NCBI RefSeq assembly: GCF_028816455.1
Contig: NZ_CP118246.1
Location: 2,494,501 to 2,558,500, forward strand
DNA length: 64,000 nucleotides
Direction of reading: 5' to 3'
Origin: Devosia algicola
Lineage (GTDB): Bacteria; Pseudomonadota; Alphaproteobacteria; Rhizobiales; Devosiaceae
A program made the position numbers and the translations under genes. The stretch's first letter is position 1. Each line of letters starts with the position of its first letter. A model generated the notes under the pieces. It did no database searches, was not told where the DNA came from, and saw only the letters and a program-made list of their open reading frames with translations. Positions 49,491 through 59,023 of the stretch are shown here, one piece after another.

Positions 49491-50168
49491 GCCTTTTCAG
49501 CTGATATCATCACCCTGTTTCCCGAACTGTTCCCCGGCCCGCTGGGGGCTTCGGTTCTGGGGCGGGGTCTGAACGATGGACTATGGTCGTTGCGCGCCAG
49601 CCAATTGCGTGATTTTGCCCATGACAAGCACCGTACTGTTGATGATACGCCCTCGGGTGGCGGCGCTGGCATGGTGCTCAAACCCGACATTCTGGCCAGC
49701 GCCATCGACACCATCGCGCCGCCAGACGACAGGCGCGCCCGCATTTTGATGTCGCCGCGCGGCACCCCGTTGACGCAGGCAAAAGCGCGGGCACTGGCTC
49801 AGGGTCCAGGAATCGTCATTGTTTGCGGTCGGTTTGAGGGCGTTGATCAACGCGTAATCGAGGCACGAAATCTCGAGGAAATTTCAATTGGCGACTATGT
49901 GCTCGCCGGCGGCGAAACCGCTGCCATGGTGCTGCTCGAAGCCATCGTTCGGCTGATCCCGGGCGTCTTGGGGGCACCCGAGAGCCATGCCGACGAAAGT
50001 TTTGAAAACGGCCTGCTCGAATATCCCCAATATACCCGCCCGCAAAACTTTGAAGGCGCGGAGATACCGGAAATCCTGACCTCGGGCGATCACGGAAAAA
50101 TTGCTAAATGGCGGCGCCAGCAGAGCGAAAAGATCACACGCGACCGCCGACCCGACCTGCTCGAATAA
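49487..50168 (+). CDS. trmD: tRNA (guanine-N1)-methyltransferase, one frameshift, TTG start
   Basis: The corrected product is 226 residues. The enzyme methylates G37 of tRNAs and prevents +1 frameshifting. Motifs: [50 protein letters not shown] and [11 protein letters not shown]. The extra base at 49489-49494 (GAGCCT for GAGCT) hides the N-terminus; corrected it reads [20 protein letters not shown] from TTG 49487, overlapping the rimM stop. It is essential in many bacteria. Confidence 0.95.
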
Positions 50169-50170
50169 TC

Positions 50171-50584
50171 TTAGCGTGGGGCTATGGCTGCGGGGTCGAA
50201 AAACATCGCCAGCTTGAAATTTTCCGCCACCCGCTGCGCCTTGAACAGGAATAGCTGACCTGTCTGGGGCCCGCACACTTCAATGGCCGCCGCCTCGAAC
50301 AATGCCAGCCAGCGATCGAAATCCTCTGGCACCACTTCGGATCGAAGTGCCATGTGCTTGGGCATCGGGCGACCCTTGTAGCGCCCGCTGGTGAGCATCA
50401 GCGAGGACCAGAAGCCGAACATGATCTGCAGATGCGGTTCCCAGTCTTCCCCGATATGGCGGGCAAAGATCGGCCCCAGAACGTTGTCCTGGCGGACGCG
50501 CGCGTAAAAAAGCCGCACCAGCTTTTCAATCATCACCTCGGTAATCGGCTGTGCGCCGGCATCGTCATGGTCTAGGGTTTGCAT
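50171..50584 (-). CDS. Group III truncated haemoglobin
   Basis: The 137-residue product has the 2/2 globin pattern: EKLVRLFYARVRQDNVLGPI, then HLQIMFGFWSSLMLTSGRYKGRP, and the proximal-histidine region MPKHMALRSEVVPEDFDRW. Group III globins bind oxygen or NO in proteobacteria; the physiological role is uncertain. It is inserted on the opposite strand between trmD and rplS, two bases from the trmD stop. The 245 bases upstream contain no other gene and hold both its promoter and that of rplS. Confidence 0.85.
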   Translation of the reverse strand: MQTLDHDDAGAQPITEVMIEKLVRLFYARVRQDNVLGPIFARHIGEDWEPHLQIMFGFWSSLMLTSGRYKGRPMPKHMALRSEVVPEDFDRWLALFEAAAIEVCGPQTGQLFLFKAQRVAENFKLAMFFDPAAIAPR

Positions 50585-50829
50585 GGCCCTACTATAACGC
50601 CAAGCCTGTGGCTTGGGCACCATCCAGCTTGTCGCAGGGCGCCGTCGCGACAAATCGCGCAAAAAGCCATGGACTCAGGGCGATTTTTGCCCTATAGCGC
50701 GGCCACTAAAGTGCTGCTGGGATATTACCCGGCGCGAAGACGACCAAACTCCGTGTAACCAAGACCGGGCGATCGGAACCAGATGGTTTCGAATTAACGC
50801 TCCTTTGAAAAGATCAGAACGGATCAACT

Positions 50830-51372
50830 ATGAATATCATCCAGCAGCTTGAGCAGGAGCAGGTAGAAGCTCTTACCGCCAAGCGCCAGCTTCCAGACTT
50901 TACCCATGGCGACACAGTCAAGGTCTGGGTCAAAATCCGCGAAGGTGAAAAAGAACGCCTGCAGGCCTATGAAGGCGTTGTCATTGCCTGCAATGGCGGC
51001 GGCATTACCGCCAGCTTCACCGTTCGCAAGATTTCCTATGGCGAAGGCGTGGAGCGCGTCTTCCCGCTGCATTCGCCCAATGTCGACAGCGTCGAAGTCT
51101 TGAAGCGCGGCAAGGTCCGTCGCGCCAAACTCTACTACCTGCGCGACCGTCGCGGTAAATCGGCCCGTATTTTCGAATCGACCAACTCACGCACCAAAAA
51201 GATCGAAGCCGGTGAACGCGCTGCGGCCATCGAGGCCAAGAATGCCCGCGAAGCCGAAAAGATCGCAGCCGCTGAGGCCTTTGCCGCCGAACAGGCCGCC
51301 AAGGACGCCGAAGCCGCAGCGGCGGCAGCAGCGGCACAGGCCGCCGCTGGCGAAGAGTCCAAGAGCGAATAG
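50830..51372 (+). CDS. rplS: 50S ribosomal protein L19 with alanine-rich tail
   Basis: The 180-residue product has the L19 core (residues 1-120): [71 protein letters not shown] tail of about 55 residues, almost all Ala, Glu and Lys ([16 protein letters not shown]), follows; the E. coli protein is 115 residues. It is the last gene of the ribosomal cluster and has its own terminator. Confidence 0.97.
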   Translation: MNIIQQLEQEQVEALTAKRQLPDFTHGDTVKVWVKIREGEKERLQAYEGVVIACNGGGITASFTVRKISYGEGVERVFPLHSPNVDSVEVLKRGKVRRAKLYYLRDRRGKSARIFESTNSRTKKIEAGERAAAIEAKNAREAEKIAAAEAFAAEQAAKDAEAAAAAAAAQAAAGEESKSE

Positions 51373-51396
51373 GCTTTTAGTCTATCGTAGAATTGA

Positions 51397-51423
51397 AAAC
51401 CCGGTCGCAAGGCCGGGTTTTTT
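51397..51423 (+). terminator. Intrinsic terminator of rplS
   Basis: AAACCCGG (51397-51404) pairs with CCGGGTTT (51413-51420) around an eight-base loop, and the T-run continues to 51423. A textbook rho-independent terminator 25 bases after the stop. Confidence 0.9.
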
Positions 51424-51450
51424 GTTGTCACCATAATTTCCAAAACTATC

Positions 51451-51466
51451 TCAAGATATATCTTGA
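51451..51466. promoter_or_regulatory. Candidate PadR operator (perfect 16-bp palindrome)
   Basis: TCAAGATATATCTTGA is an exact palindrome 53 bases before the ATG of the PadR gene. PadR-family repressors commonly bind AT-centred palindromes with an ATAT core in their own promoters, so autoregulation is inferred. Confidence 0.65.
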
Positions 51467-51519
51467 ATTGGTCGCACCCACTCACCACTTTCGATAAAGA
51501 TAAATTGTGGAGCGAAAAA

Positions 51520-52212
51520 ATGCGCAATGATGATGACGATTTCGCCGCCCAGTGGCGCCGTTTTGAGAATTTGGCGCGTAAGGGTTTTGATCGGCTGACG
51601 GGCTGGGGCGATCCCAACAGTCGGGAGGGCTTTGGCAATAATCTGCGAATGGGCCGGATGCTCGCCGCGGGCGATGTGCGGCTCGTGGCGCTCTATCTGA
51701 TCGAACAGCAACCGCGCCACGGCTATGATCTGATCAAGGCGATCGAGGAGCATTCACACGGTTTTTATGCCCCCAGCCCCGGCATGATCTATCCGGCACT
51801 GACCTATCTCGAGGAAGCTGGTTATGTGACCTCGCAGAGCGAAGCCAACAAGAAACTCTATACCATCACTGATCCCGGCCGCGCCCATCTGGCAGAGAAT
51901 CGCGACGCCATCGCCACCACCCTGGGCTTTCTGGCCAAGGCGGGTGAACGTATGAACCAGTTTCGCGACATGGCCAACCGGGACTGGAAATTCGGCAAGG
52001 ACGATGCCGATGCGCACCGATCCCGGCACCCCGGACCCGACCGCGATATCAAGGATGTATTGCCCGAACTCAACGAGGCGCGCCGTGCCCTCAAGGTGGC
52101 CATAGCCGAAGCCGTGAACCACGGCGAGACGGCACAGCGTGAAGCCGCGCGCATCATGAAAAAAGCCGCTGACAAGATCGTCAAGGCAACCAAGAGCGAT
52201 ATCGATCTCTAG
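51520..52212 (+). CDS. PadR family transcriptional regulator
   Basis: The 230-residue product has the winged-helix PadR domain in residues about 50-125: DVRLVALYLIEQQPRHGYDL, SPGMIYPALTYLEEAGYV and KKLYTITDPGRAHL. The C-terminal part is helical and charged and probably dimerises. ATG 51520 has GGAG nine bases upstream. A frame continues upstream from a TTG inside the palindrome, an unlikely start. Its terminator follows directly. Target genes other than itself are not evident. Confidence 0.88.
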   Translation: MRNDDDDFAAQWRRFENLARKGFDRLTGWGDPNSREGFGNNLRMGRMLAAGDVRLVALYLIEQQPRHGYDLIKAIEEHSHGFYAPSPGMIYPALTYLEEAGYVTSQSEANKKLYTITDPGRAHLAENRDAIATTLGFLAKAGERMNQFRDMANRDWKFGKDDADAHRSRHPGPDRDIKDVLPELNEARRALKVAIAEAVNHGETAQREAARIMKKAADKIVKATKSDIDL

Positions 52213-52214
52213 AA

Positions 52215-52241
52215 AAAACCCCTCGCCAAGGCGGGGGTTTT
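52215..52241 (+). terminator. Terminator of the PadR gene
   Basis: AAAACCCC-T-CGCC pairs with GGCG-GGGGTTTT around AA, with one bulged base, and starts three bases after the PadR stop. The 3' arm ends in TTTTGGTTT. Confidence 0.8.
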
Positions 52242-52264
52242 GGTTTAAACACCATCCAGCCGCA

Positions 52265-52276
52265 CTAACATGTTAG
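52265..52276. promoter_or_regulatory. Palindrome upstream of the D-lactate dehydrogenase-like gene
   Basis: CTAACATGTTAG is a perfect 12-bp palindrome. It contains the most upstream ATG of the following frame, yet a better start (TTG 52294 with AAGGA seven bases before it) lies downstream, which leaves the palindrome free to be an operator or start-proximal site. Confidence 0.4.
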
Positions 52277-52293
52277 TCGCAAAGGAATGTGCC

Positions 52294-55201
52294 TTGAACC
52301 AGATTTCCGCCATCACGCCCGATCGTCACGCCGCAGGCTTGCGCGTGGCTGCGCGACTCAAGGACATTGTTGCGGCCAACAAACTGATGACCGACCCACT
52401 CATGACCTATGCCTGGTCGGGCGATGCCAGTTCCTACCGGCTGATCCCTGCTGTTGTTGCCATCATTGATACCGAAGATCAGGTGCGCGCCGTGATGCAG
52501 GCGGCACGCGCCGAAGGCCTGCCGTTGACCTTTCGTGCGGCAGGCACCTCGCTGTCGGGTCAGGCGGTAACCGACGGCGTCTTGGCGGTTCTCGGCGATG
52601 GTTGGCGCAAGATGAAAATTCTTGACGGTGGCGAACAGATTGTTCTGGGACCTGCCATCATCGTAGCCAATGCCAACGCCGCCCTAAAGCCGTTTAATCG
52701 CAAGATCGGCCCCGATCCTGCCAGTCAGGCGACCTGCAAAATTGGTGGCGTGGTCAATAACAATTCCTCGGGCATGTGCTGTGGCGTCGCCCAAAACACC
52801 TATCACACCATGGCCCGACTGCGGATCATCCTGACCGACGGCACCCTGCTCGATTCAGGCGACAATGATTCACGTGAAGCATTTCGCGCCAAGCGCACCG
52901 ACCTGCTCGACCAACTCCACGCGCTGCACCATCAGGTCATGAACGATGCCGAACTGGTGGCGCTGATCCAGAAAAAATACAGCATCAAGAACACGGTGGG
53001 CTATTCGCTCAACGCGCTGATCGATTTTCACGATCCGCTCGATATTCTCATTCACCTGATCGTTGGTTCAGAGGGCACGCTCGGCTTTGTTTCCGAGGTG
53101 ACCTACAACACCGTTCCCGAACATCCGTTCAAATCGACGGCGCTTGTGCCCTTCCCCGATCCGCACTCCTGCGCCCGCGCCATATCAACCCTTGCCAATG
53201 GCGGCGTGCATGTGACCACCGGGGTCACCGCTGCCGAATATATCGAGCGGCGCGCGCTGGAAACGGTCATTCACCTTCCTGCCATGCAGCCACTGGTGCC
53301 GTTTCTGGATGAAAACTCCCCCGCGGTGTTGATCGATGTAACGGCGCCCGACGCTGAAACACTGGCCCTCGAAGTTGCCAAGGCCGAAACGATCCTGGCC
53401 GGTGAAGGCGCCACAACAATTGATTTTTCGACCGACGAGGCCCGCTCCCATGCTCTGTGGGATATTCGCAAGGGCTTTTTCGCCTCGGCTGGCGCCGCCC
53501 GCCCCAAGGGCACATCGATGCTGACCGAAGATGTGGCCGCGCCAATCGACAGGCTGGCGGATTTTGTTATCGATCTACGCCAATTACTCGATGAGCACGA
53601 TTATGAAGACGCGGTGATTTTTGGCCATGCGCTGGCGGGCAATCTGCATTTTCAGATGGGAGACAATTTCTCGCTTCCGGGTTCTGCAGCAAAGTTCGAC
53701 AGGTTTTCCAAGGCGCTTTCAGACCTGGTATCGATTCAATATGGTGGTTCGCTCAAGGCCGAGCATGGCACCGGCCGCGCCATCGCCCCCTTCGTCGAGG
53801 CTGAATGGGGACCGACCGCCTATGCCCTGATGCATCAGATAAAATCCCTGTTTGATCCCGAAGGGCTACTCAATCCCGGCGTGCTGCTCAACCATGACCC
53901 CGATATCCACATCAAGAATCTCAAGCTGATGCCGCTGGCCGATCCGCTGGTCGATCTGTGCATCGAATGCGGCTTTTGTGAACCGGCCTGTCCCAGCCAT
54001 CAAATGACCCTGTCGCCGCGCCAGCGCATCGCGGTGACCCGCGAACGCGCCCGCCTGCGCGATAGTGGCGAAGATCCCGAACTGCTGGCGCGATTGGATG
54101 AAGATTTCCAATATCCGGGCCTTGATACCTGCGCCGCCTGTAATCTGTGTTCCCTTCGCTGCCCGGTTGGGATCGAAACGGGCACCATGATCATGGGACA
54201 ACGCGCCGAACGGCGCGGTGGCTTGGCCAAATCCGTCGCCCATTTCGCCGCTGGCCATACCGGCATGATAGAAACGGCAATGCGGGGTGGCGTTGCCTTG
54301 GCCGATCTTGGCCAATCGATTCTTGGCACGGCAGCGATGGAAACCGTTACCGATGCCACCCGGAAGGCCACCGGACGGCGGCTACCGCGTATTTCGCCCC
54401 AGCTTGATGCGGGCCCCGGCGCGCCCAAGGCACCCACCCAAATCTCACGCGAGGATCCCCGCGCCACCGGCTTTCCAGTGCCGATTGCCCGGCAGGATCG
54501 CAAGAAAATCGTCTACTTTCCCGCCTGCCCAACCCGCATGTTCGGCGCCGCCAAGACCGATTTGGATTTGCTGGCTGCCCCGCAAGCCATGCTGGCACTG
54601 CTGGACCGAGCCTGGATTTGACGTTGTCATGCCCGATCATCTCAACGGTCGGTGTTGCGGTCAGCCCTTTGTATCCAAGGGATTTCCACAAGAAGGCGAA
54701 CGTGTCGGCAATCAATTGGTCAAGGCCTTGTCGAACCTGTCGGGGGAGGATGCCCTGCCGGTGCTGACCGACGCATCGACCTGCGCCAAGCATCTCGCCG
54801 ATTTGCCCGGCACCGCCACAATTGTCGATAGCGCTCAGTTCCTGGCCGACACGCTTCTGCCGCGCTTGACCATAACCAATCCGCTGCCCGCACTGGCGGT
54901 GCATCACAATTGCTCGGCCCAGCGCCTCAAGGAACAACCGGCGACCGAAGCGGTTGCCCGTGCCTGTGCTACCGCGATTGCCGTGCTCTCTTCGGTTACC
55001 TGCTGCGGCTATGCCGGGGACAAAGGACTGTTCACCCCCGAGTTGAACAAGCATGCGACGCGCTTTGCCAAGAACGACATTCCACCAGACTGCCGGATCG
55101 GGATATCGACAGTATCGACCTGCGCCTCAGGTCTTTCCGAACACGCTGGTATTCCGTTTGTCGCCCTAGCCAGTATTTTGGAATATGTCAGCCGCCCCTG
55201 A
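52294..55201 (+). CDS. FAD-binding/4Fe-4S D-lactate (2-hydroxyacid) dehydrogenase, one frameshift
   Basis: The corrected product is about 968 residues. N-terminal FAD-linked oxidase domain: FRAAGTSLSGQAVTDGVL, GGVVNNNSSGMCCG, IVGSEGTLGFVSEVTYN. Middle ferredoxin domain with two CxxCxxCxxxC sets: CIECGFCEPACPS and CAACNLCSLRCPV. C-terminal CCG-type domain with RCCGQPF and TCCGYAGDKG. This layout is that of Dld-II-type membrane-associated D-lactate dehydrogenases. Break at 54608-54613; correction gives LLDRAGFDVVMPDHLNGRC. TTG 52294 is preferred over ATG 52270 because of its ribosome site. Confidence 0.88.
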
Positions 55202-55254
55202 CCCACGCACCGAAAAGCCTTGTCGGCACACGATGCTAGCGGCTAGGAAGCCCC

Positions 55255-56451
55255 ATGAGCACCATTGTCACTATTCAAAGCCTCGGCCAACGGGCCGAGG
55301 GCGTCGCCGAGATCGACGGCAAGCGTATTTTCGTACCGCGCGCCCTGCCCGGCGAGCGGGTTGAAATCGAGCACGATGGTGACCGCGCAGACCTGTTGGC
55401 CATCGAAAACGCCAGCCCGGCGCGGATAGCGCCATTCTGCCCGCATTTCGAACAATGTGGTGGCTGTCAGACACAGCATATGGACACCGGCAGCTATCAG
55501 GCATTCAAGTCCTCTCTGATCGAAACACCGTTGCAATTTGCCGGGATCCAGACCCCGGTCAGCCGTTTTGTTGACGCCGGGGGCGACGGTCGGCGGCGGG
55601 CTACGCTTCATGCCCGACGCGAAGGATCGGGCTATATGCGTGCCCGCAGCCATCAGGTTGAGCCAATTGAGCATTGCCCCATACTGGTGCCGGCTCTGGC
55701 GCGTGCCCCGGCCATGACCAGCGCCGTCTACCAGGCGATTGGTGAAGCCGATGTCAGTTTTACCGCGACGCTGACCGGCCTCGACGTTGCGGTGCGCACC
55801 GGAAAAAAGCGCGCCAACGCCAAAGCTCTTGAGCCGTTGGTCGCAAGGTTTCGTTTGGCGCGGCTAACGTTGAATGGTGAAATGGTGCTGCAGACCCAAC
55901 CGCCTGCCGTCCGCATGGGACTGGCGACCGTCGAACTGCCCAGTGGCAGTTTTTTGCAGGCCACAAAAGCGGCAGAGAATTTTCTGGCCGAGTATGTAAT
56001 TGAAGCACTCAAAGGCGCCAAAAACGCTGCTGATCTGTTTTGTGGCGTTGGCCCCTTTGCGTTTCGCCTGGCGCAATCGAGTAAGGTCTTTGCCGCCGAC
56101 AGCGACGACGCTGCAATCAAGGCGCTGGACCAGGCACGACGGCTGACCCGTGGCCTCAAACAGCTTACCGCGCAGCGGCGTGATCTGTTCCGCGAGGAAA
56201 TGACCCGATTTGAACTGGTCGATTTTGATGCCGTGGTACTGGATCCGCCTCGTGCTGGTGCCGCCAACCAGGTCCGCGAACTGGCCGCGTCCAAGGTTAA
56301 GACCATTGTCATGATTGCCTGTGACCCCAAGACCTTTGCCCGTGACGCCGCAACACTGATCGGCGGCGGCTATAAGCTCGACAATCTGGTGGCGGTTGAC
56401 CAGTTCGTGCACTCGACCCATATCGAGATTGCCGCAACCTTCCGTCGCTAA
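55255..56451 (+). CDS. Class I SAM-dependent RNA m5U methyltransferase (TrmA/RlmD family)
   Basis: The 398-residue product has an N-terminal TRAM-like region (SLGQRAEGVAEIDGKRIFVP), a four-cysteine Fe-S site (FCPHFEQCGGCQTQH plus EHCPIL), the SAM-binding DLFCGVGPFAFRLA, VVLDPPRAGAANQVREL and the catalytic cysteine in IACDPKTFARDA. It should methylate C5 of a uridine in rRNA or tRNA; the exact target is not determinable. The Fe-S site favours an RlmD/RlmC-like enzyme. Its GAGCT-type site near 56374 is intact. Confidence 0.9.
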   Translation: MSTIVTIQSLGQRAEGVAEIDGKRIFVPRALPGERVEIEHDGDRADLLAIENASPARIAPFCPHFEQCGGCQTQHMDTGSYQAFKSSLIETPLQFAGIQTPVSRFVDAGGDGRRRATLHARREGSGYMRARSHQVEPIEHCPILVPALARAPAMTSAVYQAIGEADVSFTATLTGLDVAVRTGKKRANAKALEPLVARFRLARLTLNGEMVLQTQPPAVRMGLATVELPSGSFLQATKAAENFLAEYVIEALKGAKNAADLFCGVGPFAFRLAQSSKVFAADSDDAAIKALDQARRLTRGLKQLTAQRRDLFREEMTRFELVDFDAVVLDPPRAGAANQVRELAASKVKTIVMIACDPKTFARDAATLIGGGYKLDNLVAVDQFVHSTHIEIAATFRR

Positions 56452-56524
56452 CAGCGGTTGGTACTCGGCACACCCACAACAACTCGGTTGCCCAAAGTCG
56501 TGGCATGAGCGCTTGGCCAACCGG

Positions 56525-57083
56525 CTAGGCGCCGGGCGGTTGGAAGCTGGCTTGAATGGCCGGTTCGACACGGGATATGAGTCTCTTGCCGCGACAGGGC
56601 CACCAAGGGCGGTAGTTTCAAAATATATCGCCCTAACGCGATACCAAGAAGCTGGCTTGAAATCAGTGCCGCCGTCAATTCGAGGTTTTCACGCCGCACA
56701 ACCGGCTTGAGTGCTGGCAGAACCTGCGCCGCAAATATCTGGCGCATTTTTTGGGCAGCAATCTCATTGGATGCCGCCGACCGTAGGAGAACGGGGAAAC
56801 CCGAGGCGCCGCTATCCTGCTCCCATATCGCGCAAAAATGCGTTGCCAGTGCCCGACCGAGTATCTGGTGCGCTACTGTGCTGAGATCAGGCAAGTGAAG
56901 ATCAAACTGTGCCGCTTCGGCAAACAGGCTGTCTTTGCTGCCGAAATATCGGATTATCAGGGCTGGATCGCATCCAGCGCCAGCGGCGATGTCACGAACC
57001 GTCACGCGATCATAGCCGGCATCGCTGAACTGTTCGCGAGCCGTCTCGATGATGCGCTCTCGGGTTTTTGCGGCTTTGCTCAA
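56525..57083 (-). CDS. TetR family transcriptional regulator, one frameshift
   Basis: The corrected product is about 185 residues from TTG 57083 (MSKAAKTRERIIETAREQFS). The N-terminal helix-turn-helix reads AGYDRVTVRDIAAGAGCDPA then LIIRYFGSKDSLF. The C-terminal ligand/dimer domain ends LVALSRQELISRVEPAIQAS. The break at 56579-56585 is the palindromic form with an A/T insertion (GAGTCTC for GAGCTC). Uncorrected, the frame runs 77 bases further with unrelated sequence. It is divergent from the membrane pair at 57186-58928, with a 26-bp palindrome between. Confidence 0.85.
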
Positions 57084-57115
57084 TGATCCGCCTCGGATGC
57101 CGGTTTGTATCCTGC

Positions 57116-57141
57116 CATTTGTCAACGATCGTTGACAAATG
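57116..57141. promoter_or_regulatory. Operator candidate: perfect 26-bp palindrome
   Basis: The half-site CATTTGTCAACGA is followed directly by its exact reverse complement TCGTTGACAAATG. It lies 33 bases from the TetR start and 45 from the next plus-strand gene, the position expected for a TetR operator controlling both directions. A second, weaker dyad (TCAACA-CC-TGTTGA, 57153-57166) shares the TCAAC core. Confidence 0.8.
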
Positions 57142-57185
57142 CAAGCCCCTACATTATTCAACACCTGTTGATATTCGGTGGCGAC

Positions 57186-58368
57186 ATGGACTCCAAACTT
57201 GTATCCGCACTGACAATTCTGACCAGCCTCGTCACGATCATTGTGGTCTGCCAGGTTCTGGCAGGCCCGGGACCCGCACTCGCTATTGGCGTGAGCGGCG
57301 CGGTCGCGTTTGTGCTCTGGTTATGGAGTGGCGGGCTGGAAAAAGGCGAGATCAACACCGTCCTGACGCGTTATCTCCTGCTGCCGGCGAGCCTTTGTCA
57401 CTCTGCAGGCCGCCCGCTATGAAAGCGGTTGGCTTGAGCAGTGGCTGACCCGACTTCCCGGCGCCTTCAACCCGTCCTTCCAACTGACCGACACCAGCTG
57501 GTTTATCCTGTTTGTGTGTGCGCCCGCAGTGCTAATGCTTCTTGGTGCCCATCAATTGGCACGTCAGCGCCGGGTCGGTGTCTATCTCGCATGGTGGGCC
57601 GTGCTATATGCCGCCGCCGATGGTTGTTTTGAACTCTTGCGTGGCGGATCAGGGTCGTTTGGCCCTGCCCGGCTGCTCGCCGGTGTCCTGGCGGTGGCGC
57701 TGGTTGTTGTTGCGGCGCTAACCGCCCAGCGGCTGCTTGCCAAACGGGCCGCAACAATTGCCATGCCGCCACCAATGAGCCCGCGACGGCGCCTGTTGTG
57801 GGCGGTTTTATTCGCGGCAATCGGTGTCATATACGGCGCGACATTGTTGAGCCAGGGCGGTCCAGTGCCCGTTATCGTAATCATCGGCTCGATGATTGGC
57901 GGCATGATCGGTTGGTTGAAAACAACGTCGCGCGCGCCCGCCGATCCTGCACATGCCTTGCCTCTGTTTGCATTGATGCTGGCGCTTTTCTACGTCCATG
58001 TCGGCGAGGAGACCCTGACCAATTTCAGCGGCATGATCGCGACTATCACCGGCGTCGACTGGAACAATCACGATTTCATGCAACTGATCACGCTGTCAGG
58101 ACCAATTGTCTGGTTTTTCGCTGCCTGGAGCCTGTGGATGCGCCAGCCCCTTGGCAACTTTGTCTTCTGGTTTCTGATCGTCGGCATGATCTTGGGCGAG
58201 CCGACGCATATTCTGGTTTTCCCAGTCATCGCCATGGCAAAATTCGGTATCGGCTATGAATATTTCTCCGGCATGTACACATCCCTGTTTCCGATGATCC
58301 CGGCCATCCTGGCACTGGTTATGATCATCAGGGATCATCGCCAGTCCAAGGTCGCAGGCCCCGCTTGA
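57186..58368 (+). CDS. Polytopic membrane protein with HXXEE-like motifs, one frameshift
   Basis: The corrected product is 393 residues with about ten hydrophobic segments. The second half has HVGEETLTNFSGMIATITG and EPTHILVFPVIAM, the HxxEE and ExxxH patterns of the HXXEE domain, a membrane fold of unknown function with possible metal ligands. The break at 57389-57394 restores YLLLPASFVTLQAARYES. The stop overlaps the ATG of the HupE-like gene (TGATG). Expression is probably repressed by the divergent TetR protein. What it transports or modifies is unknown. Confidence 0.6.
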
Positions 58369-58928
58369 TGCGTCTGGCGACCACCATCGCCCTGTCGATC
58401 ATGGCAGTGCCCGCCCAGGCGCACGGTTTTGGCGGGTCAGGCTGGCTGCACCCTCTTACCGGACCTGATCACATGCTGGCCATGATCGCCGTGGGTGCCT
58501 GGAGCGCTCAGATGGGCGGGCGGGCGCTGTGGACCGTTCCGTCGGCTTTTCTCTTGTCGATGGCGGCCGGCGGCGCGCTTGGTTTTGCCGGGCTGAACCT
58601 GCCGGGAACCGAGATTGGCATCGCGCTCTCGGTCTTGTTGCTGGGTACTGTCGTCTTGTTCGCATGGTCCGCCGGTTGGCCGGTCGCCGCCATCGCGACA
58701 CTGATATTCGGGTTTTCACACGGCATGGCCCACGGCGTGGAAATTCATACCCATGACAATCCGCTATTGTATGAACTGGGCTTCCTGACCACGACCGCAG
58801 GCCTGCATGTGGTCGGACTGGTCGGCGGACTATTGCTGCTCGAAAGCTCACGGGGCGCGATGTTTTTGCGCGGACTCGGTGCCTGCACAGTCGTTGCCGG
58901 CATCTATTTTGCAGCGTCTGGGCTCTAG
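58368..58928 (+). CDS. HupE/UreJ family protein
   Basis: The 186-residue product starts with a signal-like segment (IALSIMAVPAQAHGFGGSGW) and has six membrane segments. The family motifs are HPLTGPDHMLAMIAVG and FGFSHGMAHGVEIHTH, whose histidines and aspartate probably bind nickel or another divalent metal. HupE/UreJ proteins move nickel for hydrogenase or urease. No hydrogenase or urease genes are in the window. Its start overlaps the HXXEE-like gene, so they are one operon. Confidence 0.85.
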   Translation: MRLATTIALSIMAVPAQAHGFGGSGWLHPLTGPDHMLAMIAVGAWSAQMGGRALWTVPSAFLLSMAAGGALGFAGLNLPGTEIGIALSVLLLGTVVLFAWSAGWPVAAIATLIFGFSHGMAHGVEIHTHDNPLLYELGFLTTTAGLHVVGLVGGLLLLESSRGAMFLRGLGACTVVAGIYFAASGL

Positions 58929-59023
58929 TGCCGACCCCCGCGCAACAGGGGTGGCGAGCCTTTCACAAAGAGTGCAATATTCATTCAAAGTTTGGTCATA
59001 ATGCGTAACCGAGAGGAATTTCC

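Noticed and set aside
40983..49494. Programmed ribosomal frameshifting at GAGCCT as a new regulatory code
   Set aside because: The same insertion is in a tRNA and at four gene starts, there is no slippery sequence or common downstream structure, and an identical 14-base context elsewhere is intact.
57186..57422. A separate short gene of about 80 residues before the HXXEE-like protein
   Set aside because: It is the N-terminal part of the same protein, cut off by the insertion at 57389-57394.
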